A program made the position numbers and the translations under genes. The notes beneath the pieces are model-generated. The model saw only the letters and a program-made list of their open reading frames with translations, made no database searches and was not told the DNA's origin. 64,000 nucleotides of DNA from Oribacterium sp. KHPX15 (GTDB lineage Bacteria > Bacillota > Clostridia > Lachnospirales > Lachnospiraceae), in contig NZ_FNRG01000007.1 of NCBI RefSeq assembly GCF_900107835.1, positions 1 through 64,000 on the forward strand, given 5' to 3'. This document shows, in pieces, positions 1-8,660 of this stretch. Position 1 is the stretch's first letter. Every line of letters begins with the position of its first letter.

Positions 1-109
1 TATGCGGTAATCCCTGTTACCTTTGTCTTATCAACTTTAGTATACAGGTAAATCCACGTTGCTACAAAGAGGAGGTCATTACATATTGTCTAATAATAGT
101 TTAAATATA

Positions 110-1243
110 TTATACAGACACCGCAACTGCCAATGTCACACTTCCGTATATCTGCTTGTGAATGAGGATCCGCTCATGTCCGTTTCGCGACGCGGCATAA
201 GCAGCCGACCGTTCGCAGACATTGGACACCCCTGTTACACTTTCCACAAAGCTGCTTGCCGCAAAGTCCCCATCCATGGATTTAAGCTCAGCCGCCGTAT
301 AAGTCACAAAGGGAATCTCCCGCTTATAACTGAAGGTCAGTATCCCCTGCTCATTCTTTTTTAAGTCAATGCTTACCAGGGCATCCACTGCATCACCTGA
401 TATCCCCGCTGACTTAAGGCAGTTATCATAAGCCTTTGCCACATCTTCCTCAGAAACGCCCTTTCTTGCGCCGATTCCTACATATACACGCTTTGCTATA
501 AGCTTAAGGCCTATGGCATTAAAGGGTCTCACCACCGGATCAGCCTTATCAAGAAGTTTACTCTGATAGCTTATGATGATATCTGCTTTGTCAATGTCAT
601 TTATCCCCACCGGCTCATATTCACCTATACCGGGTCTCATGTTCAGATGCTCCATGCCAATGTCACTGTATATACGCAGCTTCTCACCTCTCAGTACCTT
701 AGCCGAAGCCTCCTTTGCTGCCCCGAAATCAGTGATGATAAGGCCATTCTCCTTTGCAAAAACATCAACAGAAAAAGCACCTTCCAGATCTGACGCTGTG
801 GTTATCACAGGCTGAGCCTTAATAAGATCCGAAACAAAAGACGTAAGCTCATTGGCACCTCCCAGATGTCCGCTGAGAAGGGATATGACAAAATGCCCGG
901 CTTCATCTATAACAAGTACCGCAGGATCCTCCGACTTGTGGGACAGGAAGGGCGCTAATGCACGAACCGCTATGCCGGTGGAGCCTATGAAAATTATGGC
1001 ATCGGAATGATCAGAAAACCAGGATCCCACTACTTCATTTAAATCTCTTGTGTCTGAAATATCCGGAAGAGCTTTGGTTTTCGCATGAAGACATATTTCA
1101 AGCTTCTCATCCTTTTCTGGCATCCATGCTCCAGTTCTTCTGAAAAGTCCCTGTCCTTCCTTCTCCGCTTCCATCCAGCGATTCTTTAACTCCTCTGAAA
1201 GGCTGTATCCTTTTTCAGTAAATGCAATTACCTGAACCTTCAC
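110..1243 (-). CDS. cbiG: Cobalt-precorrin-5A hydrolase CbiG
   Basis: CbiG opens the lactone ring of cobalt-precorrin-5A and releases the C2 unit in the oxygen-independent cobalamin pathway (family knowledge). The protein has the conserved CbiG core GSTGIAVRALAPF followed by a DEAGHFVISLLSGHLGGAN block, and a C-terminal CbiG domain starting near YVGIGARKG. I place the start at the GTG at 1243: an AGGAAAGGAG ribosome site lies just upstream, and this GTG overlaps the TGA of cobM as GTGA, so translation is probably coupled. An in-frame ATG at 1267 would add eight residues that the family does not have. It is the third gene of cbiD-cobM-cbiG. Confidence 0.93.
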   Translation of the reverse strand: MKVQVIAFTEKGYSLSEELKNRWMEAEKEGQGLFRRTGAWMPEKDEKLEICLHAKTKALPDISDTRDLNEVVGSWFSDHSDAIIFIGSTGIAVRALAPFLSHKSEDPAVLVIDEAGHFVISLLSGHLGGANELTSFVSDLIKAQPVITTASDLEGAFSVDVFAKENGLIITDFGAAKEASAKVLRGEKLRIYSDIGMEHLNMRPGIGEYEPVGINDIDKADIIISYQSKLLDKADPVVRPFNAIGLKLIAKRVYVGIGARKGVSEEDVAKAYDNCLKSAGISGDAVDALVSIDLKKNEQGILTFSYKREIPFVTYTAAELKSMDGDFAASSFVESVTGVSNVCERSAAYAASRNGHERILIHKQIYGSVTLAVAVSV

Positions 1244-2022
1244 CTGGACTCCTTTCCTCTGTAACATGTAACAAAATCACGGTCATAGAGTTTTGAGTAT
1301 TCATAGACTGTTTTATCGTCAATTGCTCTTCCAACTATTATCAAGGCCTGCTTCATGTTTCCGTCGGCTCTTCTTGCTTCTTCTCTCTTAAATGCCTCAG
1401 GGATTTTCTCCAATGTCGTCCAAACCACCTCTTCATCCGGCCAGGTGGCTCTGAATACCACAGCTGAAGGAGTATCCTCAGGATAACCTCCGGCTATCAG
1501 CTCCTTCCGGACCTTTTCTGAAAGTGTGGCTGATAAAAATATTACCATGGTGGACTGATGCGCCGCCAGAGCACTAAGCTTCTCCTTCTCAGGAACCGGG
1601 GTTCTTCCCTCAGCTCTTGTTATGATAACTGTCTGTGTTACTCCCGGAAGTGTATACTCTTTTCTGATTGCTGCTGCCGCTCCTGAAAAAGAACTGACTC
1701 CGGGACAGATATCATAATCTATTCCATTTTCCTTAAGCCAGTCCATCTGCTCCCGGATGGCACCGTACAGAGACGTGTCTCCGGTATGGAGTCTCACCAC
1801 ATTCTTTCCGGACTTTTCAGCTTCCTCAAAAACCTTCAGCACCTCCTGAAGATTCATTTTCTTGGAATCGTAGATTTCTGCATCACTTTTACAAGCCTTA
1901 AGGATATCAGCATTAACCAAAGATCCCGCATATACTACGATATCTGCTTCTCTTAGAAGCCTGAGTCCCTTTACAGTTATAAGCTCCGGATCCCCCGGTC
2001 CCGCTCCGACAAAATAAACCAT
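1240..2022 (-). CDS. cobM: Precorrin-4 / cobalt-precorrin-4 C11-methyltransferase
   Basis: A SAM-dependent tetrapyrrole methyltransferase of the CobM/CbiF type that methylates C11 of the corrin ring. The 260-residue length is normal. The N-terminal GAGPGDPELIT motif at residues 6-16 and the YAGSLVN segment near residue 31 are family hallmarks, and the mid-protein PGVSSFSGAAAAI segment fits the SAM and substrate cleft. It sits between cbiD and cbiG, which act around the same step of the anaerobic pathway, and overlaps cbiG by four bases. CbiF and CobM are the same family; the cbi neighbours favour the cobalt-first (anaerobic) reading. Confidence 0.93.
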   Translation of the reverse strand: MVYFVGAGPGDPELITVKGLRLLREADIVVYAGSLVNADILKACKSDAEIYDSKKMNLQEVLKVFEEAEKSGKNVVRLHTGDTSLYGAIREQMDWLKENGIDYDICPGVSSFSGAAAAIRKEYTLPGVTQTVIITRAEGRTPVPEKEKLSALAAHQSTMVIFLSATLSEKVRKELIAGGYPEDTPSAVVFRATWPDEEVVWTTLEKIPEAFKREEARRADGNMKQALIIVGRAIDDKTVYEYSKLYDRDFVTCYRGKESR

Positions 2023-2174
2023 TTATCCCCTCGTACATTCAATTCTTTTCCCGAAATCTGACTATTATTCTTTCATCTGTGTATATAGCTTCATACTCAT
2101 CACTTTGAACTGACCTGTGATAACAACCACTATTGTCATGCTCATCATCTATCACAAAGCTTATTAGTAAATCA

Positions 2175-3539
2175 CTAAACTTTGAGTTTCTCCATCAGAT
2201 TATCCGAATTTCCTGTCCTTCCGATCATCCCGAACCTCTCGGAATATACTATTACACCGAACCTCATCCGACCCTTTATCCGCTGCTCCATATGAAATTC
2301 AATCTCCTTCATAATGGATTCCATAACAGCCTCTCTATGCCCCATGTCATCAAGAAGTGTAAGCATTTCCTCCGTGGTAGGTGCTTCCTTCATAGCCCTC
2401 ACCTGAGATGCATTTCCTCCGCAAAGCGCCAGATGTGCCGCAAATATCTCCCATCTACCGTCAGCCACCTTGCTGTAGGTATTCATGATCCCTGCAGCAA
2501 GCTTACAAAGCTTTCCGATGTTTCCCACCAGCAAAAACTCCAGGCACCCATAGGAAACCGCAAGGTCTATGGCATCTCCTATATAATTTGAAACCGTAAC
2601 AACCCGCTCTGTATCAAGCCCAAGCTTTTCAACATAACGCATTCCGTAATTTCCCGGAACCGCGATGATACTTAACGCTCCATCATTAATCTCTGCAGGA
2701 ACCCCGGTCATATGATCATTTTTAATCAAATCTGTTTCCATATCAGTTGTATCAACTTTTGATAACTGACTGTTTTCCTTACACTGACAATACAGCTTCT
2801 GCCGTATTTCCGTCTCAATTGTGGCAACTATCGAAGCTTCCGACATAGGCTCAACTATCCCTGTGGTTCCCAGTATAGATATGCCCCCCTCTATTCCAAG
2901 CCTCGGGTTAAATGTTTTCTTCGCAATCTCCTCCCCCTCCGGAACAGAAACCGTAATGAGGAAACATGATTTTTCAGTTTCACTACTTTTTCCTTCTAAA
3001 TCTTCAAACTCCCTATTGTTATCCTCTGTAGATTTAAACTTCATGTTTGATCTACAGATATCCTTAGGGAATTCTGCATCTTCCTCGTACATTTCCAGCA
3101 CATCCATAGCTGCCCGGAATATCATCTCTCTCGGTACAGGATTAATGGCACTCTGCCCCACTTCCTGCTGAAGCCCCGGCTTGGTTACAGTTCCCACACC
3201 CTTACCACCAGTGAGAAACAGCCTATCACTCTCCTCGCATCTAAAGGCGTTTTCCGTAACTTCTTCATGACTTACAACCCGAACCTCAGCATGCACCTCA
3301 GTCCCATTAGTCACATCCGGATCATCCCCGGAATCCTTGATCGTATAAAACTCCGACTCCCCCACAGGATACACACTTAGTGTTACTATTTCTCCCCCCG
3401 GCAGTACTACATTTACCTTCTCTGCAACGTTACCGGTCATAAGCCTCTCCATTGCAGCCCTCGTACACGCCGCCGCACAAGTCCCCGTAGTCAACCCACG
3501 TCTCAGTTTTTTCTGATTTTTGCAAATATATTCATTCAT
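2175..3539 (-). CDS. cbiD: Cobalt-precorrin-5B C1-methyltransferase CbiD
   Basis: CbiD methylates C1 of cobalt-precorrin-5B in anaerobic cobalamin synthesis. The N-terminal LRRGLTTGTCAAA motif is diagnostic, as are PGLQQEVGQSAINPVPREM and the ISILGTTGIVEPMS segment near residues 220-234. At 454 residues it is longer than the roughly 360-380 usual for the family. The excess lies in two hydrophilic stretches, about residues 153-192 and 251-288, rich in Asp, Glu, Asn and Ser and without recognisable motifs. It is the first gene of the cbiD-cobM-cbiG group and is followed by 152 bp without a visible gene. I saw no cobalamin riboswitch upstream; a tandem repeat array lies there instead. Confidence 0.92.
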   Translation of the reverse strand: MNEYICKNQKKLRRGLTTGTCAAACTRAAMERLMTGNVAEKVNVVLPGGEIVTLSVYPVGESEFYTIKDSGDDPDVTNGTEVHAEVRVVSHEEVTENAFRCEESDRLFLTGGKGVGTVTKPGLQQEVGQSAINPVPREMIFRAAMDVLEMYEEDAEFPKDICRSNMKFKSTEDNNREFEDLEGKSSETEKSCFLITVSVPEGEEIAKKTFNPRLGIEGGISILGTTGIVEPMSEASIVATIETEIRQKLYCQCKENSQLSKVDTTDMETDLIKNDHMTGVPAEINDGALSIIAVPGNYGMRYVEKLGLDTERVVTVSNYIGDAIDLAVSYGCLEFLLVGNIGKLCKLAAGIMNTYSKVADGRWEIFAAHLALCGGNASQVRAMKEAPTTEEMLTLLDDMGHREAVMESIMKEIEFHMEQRIKGRMRFGVIVYSERFGMIGRTGNSDNLMEKLKV

Positions 3540-3600
3540 ATAAATCGATACTCTTCAGTACTTCATCGTAAACAAAAGTATACAAAACTCTAAAATCCGG

Positions 3601-3830
3601 ATATGAGTCAATGTTAAGTCCGATTCTACATGACCCATATCACCAAAACACAAGATATGAGTCAATGCCAAGTCTGATTCTACATGACCCATATCGCGAA
3701 ACACCGAATATGAGTCATTGCTAAGTCTGATTCTACATGACCCATATCACCAAAACACAAGATATGAGTCAATGTTAAGTCCGATTCTACATGACTTATA
3801 TCCCCGTAAATCAGATTATGAGTCAAGCAA
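3601..3830. repeat. 54-bp tandem array with inverted GAGTCA/TGACCC half-sites
   Basis: About four copies of a 53-54-bp unit start near 3601, 3655, 3708 and 3762, with a fifth fading copy near 3814. Each unit carries ATATGAGTCA and TGACCCATAT, an inverted pair separated by 20 bases of less conserved sequence. The array fills most of the 330-bp gap between cbiD and the WYL regulator gene, upstream of cbiD. A second array with the same dyad spacing but different filler lies at 59813-60076. It is not a CRISPR: there are no unique spacers and the unit is itself a dyad. Confidence 0.85.
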
Positions 3831-3869
3831 AAGCCTGGTCCACCGGCTGAACTGTTACCATTTCACCAC

Positions 3870-4868
3870 CTACCGGTATCTCTTACTCATACCCTCAATA
3901 TCCTCGCGGATCTTCTCCCTGAGGCTTTCCGGCTCCAGGACAGTGACCCTCTTCCCGTACTGCAGCGCCCAATACTCCATTGCCTGCTCATTACAGTAAA
4001 CATGAATCTCCATCATATCCACGCCGTCTTCTGTGTACTTTTTCATTATCTGAAAATCTTTTCCGAACCAGTCCACAAGATCATTCATGAACTTAGCATC
4101 GGTCTTCAGAAGCACGCTCACAGAATTGCCGGAAAACATATAAACATGCTCAGCCATATGCTTGGGAAGATTAAGCCCGTTTTCCATGCCCTTTATAAGC
4201 CTGGTATCCTTTATGGGCTCCTCCAGAAGCTTCATCTCAGTCATCCTGTCTATACGAAAATGAGATATAGTGTCATACTTATCGTAATTTCCCACGAGAT
4301 AATAGTGACCGTTGGACATGACCACCTGATAGGGATTAAAAACGAAGGGCTCCTTCCTCGTGGGATGCATCTTGAAATCCGTGCCGTAGACATTGTAAAT
4401 AAAAGAAATCTTCTGCTTTTTGGTCATGGCATCATCAATGATATCCAGATTTATCATCACCTGCTTGTTTTCGGTATGCTGAAGATCCGTATAATTCTCG
4501 ATATAGGATAAATGTGGCGAAAAATACTTATTACCCTTATTTTTGAGCTTTTCGATAAGTGCCGCGGACTGCGCCCTGGTAACACCCTTTGAAAAAATAA
4601 CCGAATTAATCAGGAGCTGTAGTTCCGCATCATCAAATTCCCTTGAAAGAAGACAATACCCATCATCAATACTAATGTCATAGCCCAAATCTATCAGGTA
4701 CTCCGCATTGTTCCTGACAGAACGCCTGTCACATTCAATACCGTAATTATCTTTAAGCAGTTTTAATATCTCCTGCTGTGTAAGTCTGTGATCCCCATCC
4801 GTATATTTTTCCAATATCTCAAGGATCAGCATATTAAGCATTTTCTTATTGCCTCTGCCCTCGTACAT
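3870..4868 (-). CDS. WYL-domain transcriptional regulator
   Basis: A 332-residue regulator with an N-terminal helix-turn-helix (about residues 10-75, including ILKLLKDNYGIECDRRSVRNN) and a central WYL domain (about 130-220, with PYQVVMSNGHYYLVGNYDKY and FRIDRMTEM), followed by a WCX-type C-terminal region. WYL proteins sense ligands, often nucleotides or nucleic acids, and control nearby or distant genes. The AAGGAG site for this gene overlaps the stop of the upstream Nudix gene and only two bases separate the genes, so the pair is very probably co-transcribed and coupled. Its target cannot be read from the sequence. Confidence 0.85.
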   Translation of the reverse strand: MYEGRGNKKMLNMLILEILEKYTDGDHRLTQQEILKLLKDNYGIECDRRSVRNNAEYLIDLGYDISIDDGYCLLSREFDDAELQLLINSVIFSKGVTRAQSAALIEKLKNKGNKYFSPHLSYIENYTDLQHTENKQVMINLDIIDDAMTKKQKISFIYNVYGTDFKMHPTRKEPFVFNPYQVVMSNGHYYLVGNYDKYDTISHFRIDRMTEMKLLEEPIKDTRLIKGMENGLNLPKHMAEHVYMFSGNSVSVLLKTDAKFMNDLVDWFGKDFQIMKKYTEDGVDMMEIHVYCNEQAMEYWALQYGKRVTVLEPESLREKIREDIEGMSKRYR

Positions 4869-4870
4869 AT

Positions 4871-5347
4871 TTACTCCTTATATGGCTTTCCATCCAGTAT
4901 CGCTTCCATCAGTCGGTCCTCTTTATCATATACGAGTTTCAACGAGAAAAAGCTGTCCCTCTCCAGAAGAAGCTTCAGGAATATGCGGTCCCCCGGCCAC
5001 ACATTTAGCTCAGACACATCACTTTTGTTCACCCATTTAAGCTCTCCTTCATCACATTCTGTCTGTTCCCCGGTAAAACCGTCAGCTGTGAAAAGATGCA
5101 TGTATTCCGACTCTGCCCTGCCGGATATAAAGGTTACTATCCCCCGGTATTTCCAGGAGGTTAATGTATATCCCGTTTCCTCCATCACCTCTCTGACCAG
5201 GCACTCCTCCGGACTCTCATCCTTTTCAAATTTTCCTCCTACTCCGATCCACTTGGCGTGGTTTAGGTCATTCTGTTTCTTTGTCCGGTGAAGCATGAGG
5301 TATTTATCATCCTTTTCTATATAGCAAAGAGTTGTGAGTATAGCCAT
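4871..5347 (-). CDS. Nudix hydrolase (MutT / 8-oxo-dGTP diphosphatase type)
   Basis: A 158-residue Nudix protein with an intact box: GGKFEKDESPEECLVREVMEETG carries the conserved G, E, RE and EExG positions near residues 37-59. The N-terminus (LCYIEKDDKYLMLHR) and the WIGVGGKFE entry resemble Firmicutes 8-oxo-dGTP diphosphatases that clean the nucleotide pool, but Nudix substrate specificity cannot be fixed from sequence alone. It is followed two bases later by the WYL regulator gene. Confidence 0.85.
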   Translation of the reverse strand: MAILTTLCYIEKDDKYLMLHRTKKQNDLNHAKWIGVGGKFEKDESPEECLVREVMEETGYTLTSWKYRGIVTFISGRAESEYMHLFTADGFTGEQTECDEGELKWVNKSDVSELNVWPGDRIFLKLLLERDSFFSLKLVYDKEDRLMEAILDGKPYKE

Positions 5348-5469
5348 TTCTCCTCCGTTTTTGCATTTTCAAATATTCCGAAAGAATCTTCCCTAATGAT
5401 ACTAATTTTACCAAAGATATCTCTGCCTGTCTCAGTTTTAACGAATTGAATATTTTTTTAATCACAAAA

Positions 5470-5500
5470 AAAGCGGCCTTCCATATAGGAAAACCGCTTT
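5470..5500 (-). terminator. Intrinsic terminator of the rpoA-like gene
   Basis: Inverted repeat AAAGCGG...CCGCTTT with an inner TTCC/GGAA pairing and a run of T on the minus strand. It lies 20 bp after the alpha gene stop, so the gene is transcribed as its own unit rather than with ribosomal protein genes. Confidence 0.85.
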
Positions 5501-5519
5501 CGTAATTTCATATATTCAA

Positions 5520-6470
5520 TTATTCTGCATCTCTGCTGCTAAGTGCAAGTCCCATAGAATCAAGCTTTCCGAGAATCTCATCGATAGACTTACGACCCAT
5601 GTTACGAACCTTTGAAAGATCTTCAAGATTCTTGTTGCAAAGATCTCCAACAGTATTAATGCCGGCTCTCTTGAGACAGTTATATGAACGAACACTAAGC
5701 TCAAGCTCATCAATGTTCATATTCATAAGGTCATTGGAATCACTGCTGCCTGCATCCTCAACCTTAACTTCGTTATCTGTATCAACATCCATATCAGCAA
5801 AAAGCTTAAGATGTGAATCAAGAATACGTGCTGACAGTGAAACGGCATCATCCGGAGCCATAGTTCCGTTTGTAGTTACATCAAGAGTAAGTTTCTCTTC
5901 GTTTGTACCTTCGATAGGATCGATAACGATATTGACCTTTACTACAGGACAATAAATAGAATCCACTGCGATAACACCGATGGCCAGATCGCTGCGGTCA
6001 CGTGTGTTTGCACCGTCATATCCACGACCCTTAGTTATCTTTATCTCAATATAAAGTCTTGCTTCTTTTCCGGAAAGTGTAGCAATAACCTGATCTTTAT
6101 TAATGATCTCTACTTCAGAAGAAACCTTGATATCAGAGCCGCGAACAACTCCTTCACCGGCATAATCAATATATGCCATAACCGGATCATCGCTGGATGA
6201 TGTATTTTTAATAGCAAGCTTCTTTAAATTAAGGATGATATCACTTACATCTTCCTTTACTCCGGGAATTGATGAAAATTCATGATAAACGCCCTCGAAC
6301 TTTACCTCACTTACTGCAGCACCAGGCATAGAGGAAAGAAGGATACGTCTTAATGAATTACCGATGACTGTACCTTCGCCCTTAGCAAGCGGAGCACATA
6401 CAAAACGTCCGAACTTCTTATCATCTGTGATTTCCTCAACTTCAAGAACCGGTTTGATTTCTACTGCCAT
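5520..6470 (-). CDS. rpoA: DNA-directed RNA polymerase alpha subunit, divergent stand-alone copy
   Basis: A full-length alpha subunit of 316 residues. The N-terminal domain has GNSLRRILLSSMPGAAV (37-53) and HEFSSIPGVKEDV; the C-terminal domain (about 250-310) is nearly canonical, with LSVRSYNCLKRAGI and KVRNMGRKSIDEIL. The middle departs from the family: APLAKGEGTV replaces the usual EPLERGYG, PVVKVN replaces PVRKVN or PVERVN, and the ENTRVGQ-type segment after residue 180 is missing and shortened. In most Firmicutes rpoA lies between rpsD and rplQ; here it is alone, with its own AGAGGTGG ribosome site and terminator, beside a plasmid-type replication gene. I infer an additional, specialised alpha paralogue, but relocation of the only rpoA cannot be excluded. 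Confidence 0.95.
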   Translation of the reverse strand: MAVEIKPVLEVEEITDDKKFGRFVCAPLAKGEGTVIGNSLRRILLSSMPGAAVSEVKFEGVYHEFSSIPGVKEDVSDIILNLKKLAIKNTSSSDDPVMAYIDYAGEGVVRGSDIKVSSEVEIINKDQVIATLSGKEARLYIEIKITKGRGYDGANTRDRSDLAIGVIAVDSIYCPVVKVNIVIDPIEGTNEEKLTLDVTTNGTMAPDDAVSLSARILDSHLKLFADMDVDTDNEVKVEDAGSSDSNDLMNMNIDELELSVRSYNCLKRAGINTVGDLCNKNLEDLSKVRNMGRKSIDEILGKLDSMGLALSSRDAE

Positions 6471-6631
6471 TAGCCCACCTCTTTATATTAAATCATTGAA
6501 ACAAATTTCTTTGCATGATCATAAAAAGTTTCTGTCAAAGAACATACTATCTCTATTATTTTTAGAATCAAGCTATTCTATTATAGCGTGTTTTTTTTGC
6601 ATGTCTAGGGTTTTAGGAAAATTTATGAAAA

Positions 6632-6659
6632 AAGTGGATGCTATTTATTGCATCCACTT
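6632..6659 (-). terminator. Intrinsic terminator of the rep gene
   Basis: Perfect 10-bp arms AAGTGGATGC / GCATCCACTT with an 8-nt loop and a T-run on the minus strand, about 75 bp after the rep stop and 160 bp before the rpoA-like start. It separates the two transcription units. Confidence 0.85.
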
Positions 6660-6734
6660 AAAAACGTAGTAAAATTTTATCTTTATAAGAAAAAACCTCA
6701 TATACAAAGATTTCCGGACAGCCTCAAAAAAATC

Positions 6735-7586
6735 TTATGCTATCTCAACCAGCTTTCCTGAATCATCAAAATTGAGACTTAACTGACCCTTGAACTGAAG
6801 ATTTCTCTTTTCTATCTTGCTGACTGTCTTGTTATATGTAGCAAAACGATCAAGTGTATCCTTGTTCTCTATATAAAGTCTGATATGAGTTATTCTCTTT
6901 CCCTGAAGTCTTCCTTTAACAAGTTCCCCCTTATCTGTAATACAGTCATAGGTAACTGTTATATCGGTATATTCATTGATCTCCTTTATGGCCGGTGACA
7001 GAACTCTCTGCTTGAAATTGCCAAAAGCACTGTAAACGTCTGCCATGAGGTTTTCCCTCAATGTATCGATAGGGATATCTACATGCCCTTTATAAGCATA
7101 GGACTTTGCAAGCTCATATAGTCTCGGAGAATACTTGCTTGTCATGGAAAGTATGTTATAAAGCTCATATTCCGTAAAATTGTTCTGAAGACCAAGAAGA
7201 TATGTTTTTATACGACTGTCAAGAAGGAGGCTTATGGTTCCCTTTCGTTCATTATACTCAGGCTCATTGAACCATCTCAGCTTGATAACTCTGTTATCAA
7301 TATTTACCCAGAATGCCTTTTCATCAATGGAATCGATCATATTCCTGAAATCACGATAAACATTCTTCGGATCAATACCGCAAAGCCTCGCAAAATCAAG
7401 TGCACGGATCTCATACTTTTTAAACTCTTCTTCACCGGGTTTTATTAAGGTGATAACAAAATTTACAAGCTTCTGCTCATTAGCAGTAAGATTGTACTTG
7501 GCTTTCTGTATGAGTGCGTTATCTTTTACAACAAGATATGTTCGTTGATCCTCAACTTTTTCTTTTTGCGTTTTAAATGCTGACAT
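6735..7586 (-). CDS. Rep_3-family replication initiator protein
   Basis: A 283-residue plasmid-type initiator. The opening KDNALIQKAKYNLTANEQKL (about residues 20-40) is the usual start of the first winged helix of Rep_3 (RepB/RepE-like) proteins; MTSKYSPRLYELAKSY and the later IKEINEYTDITV segment fit the second winged helix. Such proteins bind iterons and melt the adjacent AT-rich DNA to load the replisome. The gene faces away from a cluster of 15 iteron-like sites (7904-8588), the expected arrangement for a theta-replicating plasmid or chromid. No parA or parB gene was seen in the window. The start is the ATG at 7586, behind a weak GGAG. Confidence 0.9.
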   Translation of the reverse strand: MSAFKTQKEKVEDQRTYLVVKDNALIQKAKYNLTANEQKLVNFVITLIKPGEEEFKKYEIRALDFARLCGIDPKNVYRDFRNMIDSIDEKAFWVNIDNRVIKLRWFNEPEYNERKGTISLLLDSRIKTYLLGLQNNFTEYELYNILSMTSKYSPRLYELAKSYAYKGHVDIPIDTLRENLMADVYSAFGNFKQRVLSPAIKEINEYTDITVTYDCITDKGELVKGRLQGKRITHIRLYIENKDTLDRFATYNKTVSKIEKRNLQFKGQLSLNFDDSGKLVEIA

Positions 7587-7790
7587 TTTTAAGAACTCCG
7601 TTTCTTTCGCATGTCAATATAGTAAAACTCTTAAACTGAAAAATCAATCACCGTAATTTTGTTATATCTCTATTCTGACCTGAATTTCCTGAAAAGGTAA
7701 AAATTATTGCATTATACTGGCCTTATAACCTCAAAATCTGCATCTCAAAGACATGTTATTATGCTTTTCTGACTCGCTTTCCACACGCGC

Positions 7791-7870
7791 AGGATTGTAT
7801 TTTTTTATGTTTTGTTTTTTTATTTTATATATTTAATATTATATATATTTATATTATTTAATAGCGGATC
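7791..7870. other. AT-rich stretch, probable unwinding element of the replicon origin
   Basis: An almost uninterrupted A/T stretch between the rep gene and the iterons. A DnaA-box-like TTGTCCACA (one mismatch to TTATCCACA) follows at 7892-7900. AT-rich DNA, a DnaA-type site and adjacent iterons are the standard parts of an iteron origin; the function is inferred. Confidence 0.65.
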
Positions 7871-7891
7871 ACCGCAGAATAACGTCATTTT

Positions 7892-7900
7892 TTGTCCACA
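7892..7900 (+). promoter_or_regulatory. DnaA-box-like site TTGTCCACA
   Basis: One mismatch from the consensus TTATCCACA, placed between the AT-rich stretch and the first iteron. A single near-match would mean little elsewhere, but its position fits an iteron origin. Confidence 0.5.
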
Positions 7901-7903
7901 TAA

Positions 7904-8588
7904 ATAACAAAAACACGGTAAGGCATAACATATTAACGGTGACTCCTAACAAAATAACGGCAAAAGATAACAAATAAACGGTAAAAGCCCAAAGAGGTCT
8001 TTTTGAATACGGCGACAAATATTAATAACCGGAAAAAAGGAGTCTAAGCATGTGGAGGTCATGGTTATATTGTCAAAAAGCACTAATCGACCATCTGATT
8101 TTTGTCAAAAACGTCTTATAACAAAATTACGGTGATTCTAAGAGACAGATAACATCATTACGGTAATTAAGGTAAAAACATAACAGAATTACGGTAGAAA
8201 CCTAAGGAATCAATTTTACCGTAATTCTGTTATAAACCTGTCTTTCAGCAGAGCAAATAACATTAATACGGTCAATCGTAAGAAATACTTAAGCCGTAAA
8301 TTTGTTACAAGTTTTCCGGGAGTCTTCTTTTTGATGAACTTTATAACAGATATACGGTGATTAATACCTTTATTGGAAAAAAATAAATCAATGAATTCAG
8401 ACATATAACAAATACACGGTATAAAAATAATGACTTAATTATATTTTAATGGTTCAGAAGATTTTTTTGGGTTTTGGATTATAACAAATAAACGGTATCC
8501 TTCAAATAATGAAGAATACCGTCAATATATATAGGTTTCAACCGTAAATATGTTATAAAGTCTGGATTTAAAACCGTAAAACTGTTAT
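7904..8588. repeat. Iteron cluster, 15 copies of ATAACA-N5-ACGGT (replication origin)
   Basis: Sixteen-base sites start at 7904, 7925, 7946, 7967 (plus strand, exactly 21-bp period), 8118, 8149, 8180 (plus, 31-bp period), 8218 (minus), 8257 (plus), 8293 (minus), 8343, 8405, 8481 (plus), 8541 and 8573 (minus). Fixed positions are ATAACA and ACGGT; 7946 and 8293 deviate slightly (CTAACA or GTAACA, and ACGGC). The 21- and 31-bp phasing puts the first sites on one DNA face. This fills most of the 1.07-kb gene-free stretch 7587-8660, so I read it as the origin bound by the adjacent Rep protein. A 62-codon open frame at 8216-8404 is made of these repeats and is not called as a gene. Confidence 0.88.
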
Positions 8589-8612
8589 AAGTGGTCTATA
8601 TCATTTAGTAGA

Positions 8613-8651
8613 AAGCCGGAGAAATATTTTTAAGTAACTGCTCTCCGGCTT
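8613..8651 (-). terminator. Hairpin after the 493-residue unknown gene
   Basis: AAGCCGGAGA / TCTCCGGCTT arms with a 19-nt loop, 10 bp past the stop at 8661. The T-run on the minus strand is weak, so termination is likely rather than certain. Confidence 0.6.
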
Positions 8652-8660
8652 CTATCAGGT

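Noticed and set aside
3540-3869. Cobalamin riboswitch before cbiD
   Set aside because: No B12-box-like sequence is seen; the gap is a tandem array.
8216-8404. 62-codon open frame within the iteron cluster
   Set aside because: It consists of repeat copies and AT-rich spacer and has no ribosome site.
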